Source: Loripinus fragilis | Taxonomy: Eukaryota > Mollusca > Bivalvia > Lucinida > Lucinidae | Reading direction: 5' to 3' | Length of the DNA stretch: 64,000 bases | Assembly: GCA_964019695.1 (NCBI GenBank) | Contig: OZ026527.1 | Location: 71,570,593 to 71,634,592, forward strand | In this document: piece after piece, positions 55,101 through 64,000 of the stretch | Layout of the letters: each line of letters begins with the position of its first letter | Position numbering within the stretch: position 1 is the first letter of the stretch | Notes under the pieces: generated by a model | What the model was told of the DNA's origin: nothing | The model's database searches: none | The model's input: only the letters and a program-made list of their open reading frames with translations | Program-made: the position numbers and the translations under genes

Positions 55101-58100
55101 TCATCACTTTGCAATAGGTTCTAGGGCTTTTCGCAAGGTCGCGTTTTCGCAAACTTTGAGGGCATCAGCGGGTGGTCTGTGAAACCTCCGAATGCATGGT
55201 TCTCAGCTCCTGCTGTGGGCAGCAAGCCAATTTTTTTTCCAAAATGTTGACCTATAAAAGAGCTTACTCGGGTGTGTAAATTATCATTGTGCGCGCGCAC
55301 CCCGGACCGCAATTATGATATTTCCTGTTTTCCCATAGGGCCCAAGGCAAATTGGGATCGCGGTTGTACGCGCTTTCTAAGGCTCTGATCGCTTTTAGAT
55401 TTTTCACGCCGATAGGGCCAACAGAGGCCCAGGTACTGCCATGCGCACCCGCCAGCAACAATGTTTTGATACCAAGTTATCGGGGTGCGGAAGACTGCGG
55501 CGCCAAAACGTTACGCGCTTCCATCTCGCGAACTACTCTTTTCATCATGCCCACACTGGCATCAGTTTGTAGTACCGGAGGCCGTCTACAAATGGTGAAA
55601 ATTTCAAAGCGTTCCATCGAAAAAAAAAGGTATGAGCATTAGAAGATCTTTCCATTAGGCCACAGTCCCCGACCCGGCCTAAAACTTGCGCGGGTCACTT
55701 TCACGGACGGGCTCGAAACTGGTGTCAGAAGTTAGCCCCCGACCAGAGCTTCATTGTGAGGCATTGTGTAAATTTTTCCGTCCCCAGAGGGCCGAGCAAT
55801 AGCCCCTGAAAGGGCTTTCCGCGCAATTTTCACACCCTTATTTGAGCCACTTGTAGCTGAAGGAATTTTGCGCAAATGACTGAGAGGTGCTCCTGGGCAC
55901 TGCTCATCACTTTGCAATAGGTTTCGGGGCTTTTCGCGAAGGTAGCGTTTTGGCAAACTTTGAGGGCATCAGCGGGTGGGCTGTGAAACCTCCGAATGCA
56001 TGGTTCTCAGCTCCTGCTGTGGGCAGCAAGCCAATTTTTTTCCAAAATGTTGACCTATAAAAGAGCTTACTCGGGTGTGAAAATTATCATTGTGCACGCA
56101 CGCCCCGGACCGCAATTATGATATTTCCTGTTTTCCCATAGGGCCCAAGGCAAATTGGGATTGCGGTTGTACGTGCTTTCTAAGGCTCTGATCGCTTTTA
56201 AATTTTGCACGCGGATAGGGCCAACAGAGGCCCAGGTACTGCCATGCGCACCCGCCCGCAACAATGTTTCGATACCGAGTTATCGGGGTGCGGAGGACCG
56301 CGGCGCCGAAACGTTACGCGCTTCTGTCTCGCGAACTACTTTTTCCATCATGCCCACACTGGCATCAGTTTGTAGTACCGGAGGCCGTTTACAAATGGAA
56401 AAAATTTCAAAGCGTTCTGTCGGAAAAAAAAAAGTTATAAGCATTAGAAGATCTTTCCATTAGGCCACAGTCGCCGACCCGGCCTAAAACTTACGCGGGT
56501 CACTTTCACAGTCGGGCTCGAAACTGGTGTCAGAAGTTAGCCCCTGACCAGAGCTTCATTGTGAGGCATTGCGTAAATTTTTCCATCCCCCGAGTGCCGA
56601 GCAATAGCTCCTGAAAGGGCTTTCCGCGCAATTTTCACGCCCTTATTTGAGCCACTTGTAGCTGAAGGAATTTTGCGCAAATGACTGAGAGGTGCTCCTG
56701 GGCACTGCTCATCACTTTGCTATAGGTTCCGGGGCTTTCGCGAAGGACGGGTTTTCGCAAACTTTGAGGGCATCAGCGGGTGGGCTGTGAAACCTCCGAA
56801 TGCATGGTTCTCAGCTCCTGCTGTGGGCAGCCAGCCAATTTTTTTTCCAAAATGTTGACCTATAAAAGAGCTTACACAGGTGTGAAAATTATCATTGTGC
56901 GCGCGCGCCCCGGACCGCAATTATGACATTTCCTGTTTTCCCATAGGGCCCAAGGCAAATTTGGATAGCGGTTGTACGCGCTTTCTAAGGCTCTGATCGC
57001 TTTTAGATTTTGCACGCGGATAGGGCCAACAGAGGCCCAGGTACTGCCATGCGCACCCGCCCGCAACAATGTTTCGATACCGAGTTATCAGGGTGCGGAA
57101 GACCGCGGCGCCAAAACGTTATGCGCTTCCGTCTCGTGAACTACTCTTTCCATCATGCCCACACTGGCATCAGTTTGTAGTACCGGAGGCCGTCTACAAA
57201 TGGTGAAAATTTCAAAGCGTTCCGTCGGAAAAAAAAGTTATGAGCATTAGAAGATCTTTCCATTTGGCCACAGTCGCCGACCCGGCCTAAAACTTGCGCG
57301 GGTCACTTTCACGGACGGGCTCGAAACTGGTGTCAGAAGTTAGCCCCCGACCAGAGCTTTATTGTGAGGCATTGCGTAAATTTTTCCGTCCCCCGAGTGC
57401 CGAGCAATAGCTCCTGAAAGGGCTTTCCGCGCAATTTTCACGCCCTTATTTGAGCCACTTGTAGCTGAAGGAATTTTGCGCAAATGACTGAGAGGTGCTC
57501 CTGGGCACTGCTCATCACTTTGCAATAGGTTCCGGGGCTTTTCGCAAAGGTTGCGTTTTCGCAAACTTTGAGGGCATCAGCGGGTGGGCTGTGAAACCTC
57601 CGAATGCATGGTTCTCAGCTCCTGCTGTAGGCAGCAAGCTAATTTTTTTTCCAAATTGTTGACCTATAAAAGAGCTTACTCGGGTGTGAAAATTATCATT
57701 GTGCGCGCGCGCCCCGGACCACAATTATGATATTTCCTGTTTTTCCATAGGGCCCAAGGCAAATTGGGATCGCGGTTGTACCCGCTTTCTAAGGCTCTGA
57801 TCGCTTTTAGATTTTGCACGCAGATAGGGCCAACAGAGGCCCAGGTACTGCCATGCGCACTTGCCCACAAATATGTTTCGATACTGAGTTATCGGGGTGT
57901 GGAAGACCGCGGCGCTGTAAAGTTAAGAGCTTCCGTCTCGCAAACTACTCTTTCCATCATGCCCACACTGGCATCAGTTTGTAGTACCGGAGGCCGTCTA
58001 CAAATGGTGAAAATTTCAAAGCGTTCCGTCGGAAAAAAAAAAGTTATGAGCATTAGAAGATCTTTCCATTAGGCCACAGTCACGGACCCGGCCTAAAACT

Positions 58101-61100
58101 TGCGCGGATCACTTTCACGGACGGGCTCGAAACTGGTGTCAGAAGTTAGCCCCCGACCAGAGCTACATTGTGAGGCATCGCGTAAATTTTTCCGTCCCCC
58201 GAGTGCCGAGCAATAGCCCATGAAAGGGCTCTCCGCACAATTTTCACGCCCTTATTTGAGCCACTTGTAGCTGAAGGAATTTTGCGCAAATGACTGAGAG
58301 GTGCTCCTGGGCACTGCTCATCACTTTGCAATAGGTTCGGGGGCTTTTCGCGAAGGTCGCATTTTCTCAAACTTTGAGGGCATCAGTGGGTGGGGCTGTG
58401 AAACCTCTGAATGCATGGTTCTCAGCTCCTGCTGTGGGCAGCAAGCCAATTTTTTTCCAAAATGTTGACCTATAAAAGAGCTTACTCGGGTGTGAAAATA
58501 ATCATTGTGCGCTCGCCCCGGACCGCAATTATGATATTTCCTGTTTTCCCATAGGGCCCAAGGCAAATGGGGATAGCGGTTGTACGCGCTTTCTAAGGCT
58601 CTGATCGCTTTTAGATTTTGCACGCGGATAGGGCCAACAGAGGCGAAGGTATTGCCATGCGCACCCGCCCGCAACAATGTTTCGATACCGAGTTATCGGG
58701 GTGTGGAAGTCCGCCGCCCCGAAGCTTTACGCGCTTCCGTCTCGCGCACTACTATTTTCATCATGCCCACACTGGCATCAGTTTGTAGTACGGGAGGCCG
58801 TCTACAAATGGTGAAAATTTCAAAGCGTTCCATCGGAAAATTAAAAAGTTATGAGCATTAGAAGATCTTCCCATTAGGCCCCATTAGGCCACAGTAGCCA
58901 ACCCGGCCTAAAACTTGCGCGGGTCACTTTCACGGACGGGCTCGAAACTGGTGCCAGAAGTTAGCCCCCGACCAGAGCTTCATTGTGAGGCATTGCGTAA
59001 AATTTTCCGTCCCCCGAGTGCCGCGCAATAGCCCCTGAAAGGGCTTTCGGCACAATTTTCACGCCCTTATTTGAGCCACTTGTAGCCGAAGGAATTTTGC
59101 GCAAATGACTGAGAGGTGCTCCTGGGCACTGCTCATCACTTTGCAATAGGTTCTGGTGCTTTTCGCGAAGGTCGCGTTTTCTCAAACTTTGAGGGCATCA
59201 GTGGGTGGGGTGTGAAAACCTCCGAATGCATGGTTCTCAGCTCCTGCTGTGGGCAGCAAGCCAATTTTTTTTCCAAAATGTTGACCTATAAAAGAGCTTA
59301 CTCGGGTGTGAAAATTATCATTGTGTGCGCGCGCCCCGGACCGCAATTATGATATTTCCTGTTTTCCCATAGGGCCCAAGGCAAATGGGGATAGCGGTTG
59401 TACGCGCTTTCTAAGGCTCTGATCGCTTTTAGATTTTGCACGCGGATAGGGCCAACAGAGGCGCAGGTATTGCCATGCGCACCCGCCCGCAACAATGTTT
59501 CAATACCGAGTTATCGGGGTGTGGAAGTCCGCCGCCCCGAAGCTTTACGCGCTTCTGTCTCGCGAACTACTATTTTCATCATGCCCACACTGGCATCAGT
59601 TTGTAGTACGGGAGGCCGTCTACAAATGGTGAAAATTTCAAAGCGTTCCATCGGAAAATTAAAAAGTTATGAGCATTAGAAGATCTTCCCATTAGGCCCC
59701 ATTAGGCCACAGTAGCCGACCCGGCCTAAAACTTGCGCGGGTCACTTTCACGGACGGGCTCGAAACTGGTGCCAGAAGTTAGCCCCCGACCAGAGCTTCA
59801 TTGTGAGGCATTGCGTAAAATTTTCCGTCCCCCGAGTGCCGCGCAATAGCCCCTGAAAGGGCTTTCCGCACAATTTTCACGCCCTTATTTGAGCCACTTG
59901 TAGCCGAAGGAATTTTGCGCAAATGACTGAGAGGTGCTCCTGGGCACTGCTCATCACTTTGCAATAGGTTCCGGGGCTTTTCGCGAAGGTCGCGTTTTCT
60001 CAAACTTTGAGGGCATCAGTGGGTGGGGTGTGAAAACCTCCGAATGCATGGTTCTCAGCTCCTGCTGTGGGCAGCAAGCCAATTTTTTTTCCAAAATGTT
60101 GACCTATAAAAGAGCTTACTCGGGTGTGAAAATTATCATTGTGCGCGCGCGCCCCGGACCGCAATTATGATATTTCCTGTTTTCCCATAGGGCCCAAGGC
60201 AAATGGGGATAGCGGTTGTACGCGCTTTCTAAGGCTCTGATCGCTTTTAGATTTTGCACGCGGATAGGGCCAACAGAGGCGCAGGTATTGCCTTGCGCAC
60301 CCGCCTGCAACAATGTTTCGATACCGAGTTATCGGGGTGTGGAAGTCCGCCGCCCCGAAGCTTTACGCGCTTCCGTCTCGCGAACTACTATTTTCATCAT
60401 GCCCACACTGGCATCAGTTTGTAGTACGGGAGGCCATCTACAAATGGTGAAAATTTCAAAGCGTTCCATCGGAAAATTAAAAAGTTATGAGCATTAGAAG
60501 ATCTTCCCATTAGGCCCCATTAGGCCACAGTAGCCGACCCGGCCTAAAACTTGCGCGGGTCACTTTCACGGACGGGCTCGAAACTGGTGCCAGAAGTTAG
60601 CCCCCGACCAGAGCTTCATTGTGAGGCATTGCGTAAAATTTTCCGTCCCCCGAGTGCCGCGCAATAGCCCCTGAAAGGGCTTTCCGCACAATTTTCACGC
60701 CCTTATTTGAGCCACTTGTAGCCGAAGGAATTTTGCGCAAATGACTGAGAGGTGCTCCTGGGCACTGCTCATCACTTTGCAATAGGTTCCGGGGCTTTTC
60801 GCGAAGGTCGCGTTTTCTCAAACTTTGAGGGCATCAGTGGGTGGGGTGTGAAAACCTCCGAATGCATGGTTCTCAGCTCCTGCTGTGGGCAGCAAGCCAA
60901 TTTTTTTTCCAAAATGTTGACCTATAAAAGAGCTTACTCGGATGTGAAAATTATCATTGTGCGCGCGCGCCCCGGACCGCAATTATGATATTTCCTGTTT
61001 TCCCATAGGGCCCAAGGCAAATGGGGATAGCGGTTGTACGCGCTTTCTAAGGCTCTGATCGCTTTTAGATTTTGCACGCGGATAGGGCCAACAGAGGCGC

Positions 61101-64000
61101 AGGTATTGCCATGCGCACCCGCCTGCAACAATGTTTCGATACCGAGTTATCGGGGTGTGGAAGTCCGCCGCCCCGAAGCTTTACGCGCTTCCGTCTCGCG
61201 AACTACTATTTTCATCATGCCCACACTGGCATCAGTTTGTAGTACGGGAGGCCGTCTACAAATGGTGAAAATTTCAAAGCGTTCCATCGGAAAATTAAAA
61301 AGTTATGAGCATTAGAAGATCTTCCCATTAGGCCCCATTAGGCCACAGTAGCCGACCCGGCCTAAAACTTGCGCGGGTCACTTTCACGGACGGGCTCGAA
61401 ACTGGTGCCAGAAGTTAGCCCCCGACCAGAGCTTCATTGTGAGACATTGCGTAAAATTTTCCATCCCCCGAGTGCCGCGCAATAGCCCCTGAAAGGGCTT
61501 TCCGCACAATTTTCACGCCCTTATTTGAGCCACTTGTAGCCGAAGGAATTTTGCGCAAATGACTGAGAGGTGCTCCTGGGCACTGCTCATCACTTTGCAA
61601 TAGGTTCCGGGGCTTTTCGCGAAGGTCGCGTTTTCTCAAACTTTGAGGGCATCAGTGGGTGGGGTGTGAAAACCTCCGAATGCATGGTTCTCAGCTCCTG
61701 CTGTGGGCAGCAAGCCAATTTTTTTTCCAAAATGTTGACCTATAAAAGAGCTTACTCGGGTGTGAAAATTATCATTGTGCGCGCGCGCCCCGGACCGCAA
61801 TTATGATATTTCCTGTTTTCCCATAGGGCCCAAGGCAAATGGGGATAGCGGTTGTACGCGCTTTCTAAGGCTCTGATCGCTTTTAGATTTTGCACGCGGA
61901 TAGGGCCAACAGAGGCGCAGGTATTGCCATGCGCACCCGCCCGCAACAATGTTTCGATACCGAGTTATCGGGGTGTGGAAGTCCGCCGCCCCGAAGCTTT
62001 ACGCGCTTCCGTCTCGCGAACTACTATTTTCATCATGCCCACACTGGCATCAGTTTGTAGTACGGGAGGCCGTCTACAAATGGTGAAAATTTCAAAGCGT
62101 TCCATCGGAAAATTAAAAAGTTATGAGCATTAGAAGATCTTCCCATTAGGCCCCATTAGGCCACAGTAGCCGACCCGGCCTAAAACTTGCGCGGGTCACT
62201 TTCACGGACGGGCTCAAAACTGGTGCCAGAAGTTAGCCCCCGACCAGAGCTTCATTGTGAGGCATTGCGTAACATTTTCCGTCCCCCGAGTGCCGCGCAA
62301 TAGCCCCTGAAAGGGCTTTCCGCACAATTTTCACGCCCTTATTTGAGCCACTTGTAGCCGAAGGAATTTTTCGCAAATGACTGAGAGGTGCTCCTGGGCA
62401 CTGCTCATCACTTTGCAATAGGTTCCGGGGCTTTTCGCGAAGGTTGCGTTTTCTCAAACTTTGAGGGCATCAGTGGGTGGGGTGTGAAAACCTCCGAATG
62501 CATGGTTCTCAGCTCCTGCTGTGGGCAGCAAGCAAATTTTTTTTCCAAAATGTTGACCTATAAAAGAGCTTACTCGGGTGTGAAAATTATCATTGTGCGC
62601 GCGCGCCCCGGACCGCAATTATGATATTTCCTGTTTTCCCATAGGGCCCAAGGCAAATGGGGATAGCGGTTGTACGCGCTTTCTAAGGCTCTGATCGCTT
62701 TTAGATTTTGCACGCGGATAGGGCCAACAGAGGCGCAGGTATTGCCATGCGCACCCGCCCGCAACAATGTTTCGATACCGAGTTATCGGGGTGTGGAAGT
62801 CCGCCGCCCCGAAGCTTTACGCGCTTCCGTCTCGCGAACTACTATTTTCATCATGCCCACACTGGCATCAGTTTGTAGTACGGGAGGCCGTCTACAAATG
62901 GTGAAAATTTCAAAGCGTTCCATCGGAAAATTAAAAAGTTATGAGCATTAGAAGATCTTCCCATTAGGCCCCATTAGGCCACAGTAGCCGACCCGGCCTA
63001 AAACTTGCGCGGGTCACTTTCACGGACGGGCTCGAAACTGGTGCCAGAAGTTAGCCCCCGACCAGAGCTTCATTGTGAGGCATTGCGTAAAATTTTCCGT
63101 CCCCCGAGTGCCGCGCAATAGCCCCTGAAAGGGCTTTCCGCACAATTTTCACGCCCTTATTTGAGCCACTTGTAGCCGAAGGAATTTTGCGCAAATGACT
63201 GAGAGGTGCTCCTGGGCACTAGGTTCCGGGGCTTTTCGCGAAGGTCGCGTTTTCTCAAACTTTGAGGGCATCAGTGGGTGGGGTGTGAAAACCTCCGAAT
63301 GCATGGTTCTCAGCTCCTGCTGTGGGAAGCAAGCCAATTTTTTTTCCAAAATGTTGACCTATAAAAGAGCTTACTCGGGTGTGAAAATTATCATTGTGCG
63401 CGCGCGCCCCGGACCGCAATTATGATATTTCCTGTTTTCCCATAGGGCCCAAGGCAAATGGGGATAGCGGTTGTACGCGCTTTCTAAGGCTCTGATCGCT
63501 TTTAGATTTTGCACGCGGATAGGGCCAACAGAGGCGCAGGTATTGCCATGCGCACCCGCCCGCAACAATGTTTCGATACCGAGTTATCGGGGTGTGGAAG
63601 TCCGCCGCCCCGAAGCTTTACGCGCTTCCGTCTCGCGAACTACTATTTTCATCATGCCCACACTGGCATCAGTTTGTAGTACGGGAGGCCGTCTACAAAT
63701 GGTGAAAATTTCAAAGCGTTCCATCGGAAAATTAAAAAGTTATGAGCATTAGAAGATCTTCCCATTAGGCCCCATTAGGCCACAGTAGCCGACCCGGCCT
63801 AAAACTTGCGCGGGTCACTTTCGCGGACGGGCTCGAAACTGGTGCCAGAAGTTAGCCCCCGACCAGAGCTTCATTGTGAGGCATTGCGTAAAATTTTCCG
63901 TCCCCCGAGTGCCGCGCAATAGCCCCTGAAAGGGCTTTCCGCACAATTTTCATGCCCTTATTTGAGCTACTTGTAGCCGAAGGAATTTTGCGCAAATGAC
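52150..64000 (+). repeat. Tandem satellite array, about 0.8-kb unit, running off the window
   Basis: The anchor TATAAAAGAGCTTAC occurs at 52937, 53646, 54448, 55253, 56056, 56871, 57665, 58471, 59287, 60105, 60923, 61741, 62559 and 63360. The steps are therefore 709, 802, 805, 803, 815, 794, 806, 816, 818, 818, 818, 818 and 801. The unit is GC- and CpG-richer than its surroundings. The 709 unit lacks a block near 53246; the 801 unit lacks 17 bases near 63220. Open frames of 65-93 codons recur in several frames on both strands, but the period is not a multiple of three and changes between copies look unconstrained, so a non-coding satellite is the best reading. Confidence 0.95.
58471..64000 (+). 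repeat. Homogeneous 818-bp subfamily of the satellite
   Basis: These units differ from those to the left by a 12-base duplication (CCATTAGGCCCCATTAGGCC), GTCCGCCGCCCCGAAGC in place of GACCGCGGCGCCGAAAC, and GGTGCCAGAAG for GGTGTCAGAAG. Among themselves they differ by only a few bases per unit, which points to recent amplification or gene conversion. Confidence 0.9.

Noticed and set aside
52242..63752. Recurring 65-102-codon open frames in the satellite on both strands, as a possible protein family
   Set aside because: Several frames are open at once on both strands, the period is not a multiple of three, some copies are interrupted, and amino-acid changes among the diverged units look unconstrained. 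Homogenisation of a GC-rich repeat explains them.
52150..64000. Tandem snRNA, 5S rRNA or histone gene cluster
   Set aside because: I looked for U1, U2, U5, 5S and 7SK landmarks and a histone stem-loop in the unit and found none.

Overview
The window reads as AT-rich animal genomic DNA. It holds one spliced gene with very long introns, packed with miniature inverted-repeat elements, tRNA-derived SINE pieces, decayed LINE and reverse-transcriptase fragments, long tetranucleotide microsatellites and a satellite array. Small exons, canonical GT/AG junctions and this repeat mix suggest a marine invertebrate, most likely a bivalve mollusc. The taxon is an inference; nothing in the sequence proves it. 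There are no prokaryotic operons, CRISPR arrays or phage genes.

The only convincing host gene lies on the + strand from about 3.24 to 40.04 kb. It is a complete concentrative nucleoside transporter-like (SLC28/CNT) gene. Nine coding exons recognised by homology (3245-3663, 19926-20070, 24495-24686, 25444-25605, 26755-26880, 29773-29969, 34069-34246, 35828-36085, 37538-37718) join in frame without stops. A tenth, very short exon (40024-40037) would supply the C-terminus, giving about 623 residues. The CNT fold is well preserved, but several residues that hold the nucleoside in studied CNTs are replaced (the Gln-Thr of the first hairpin, the Asn-Glu of the second, and the Asn after the ALCGFA motif). 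This could be a transporter with changed substrate choice or a non-transporting paralogue. The 3' half of exon 8, with its splice donor, is tandemly copied about six more times in the following intron; four copies look like intact 36-nt in-frame alternative microexons.

Intron 1 (3.7-19.9 kb) carries an antisense reverse-transcriptase relic with its 3' tail, an RNase H-type LINE fragment, a set of roughly 500-750-bp repeats in both orientations, a 43-bp minisatellite (14.4-15.4 kb) and a large inverted pair of AT-rich repeat blocks holding a SINE. Later introns hold many short hairpin elements, terminal-inverted-repeat elements and further copies of the retroelement tail.

Downstream of the gene, 40-47 kb is a mosaic of inverted-repeat elements. 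Then come a decayed L1-like LINE on the - strand (47.2-49.7 kb; ORF1 and endonuclease present, reverse transcriptase lost), TACC/TATC microsatellites (49.9-52.0 kb), and a GC-richer tandem satellite with a unit of about 0.8 kb. The satellite starts near 52.15 kb and runs off the right edge with at least 14 units; the last 5.5 kb are nearly identical 818-bp copies.

Repeat boundaries were read by eye and are approximate unless stated otherwise.
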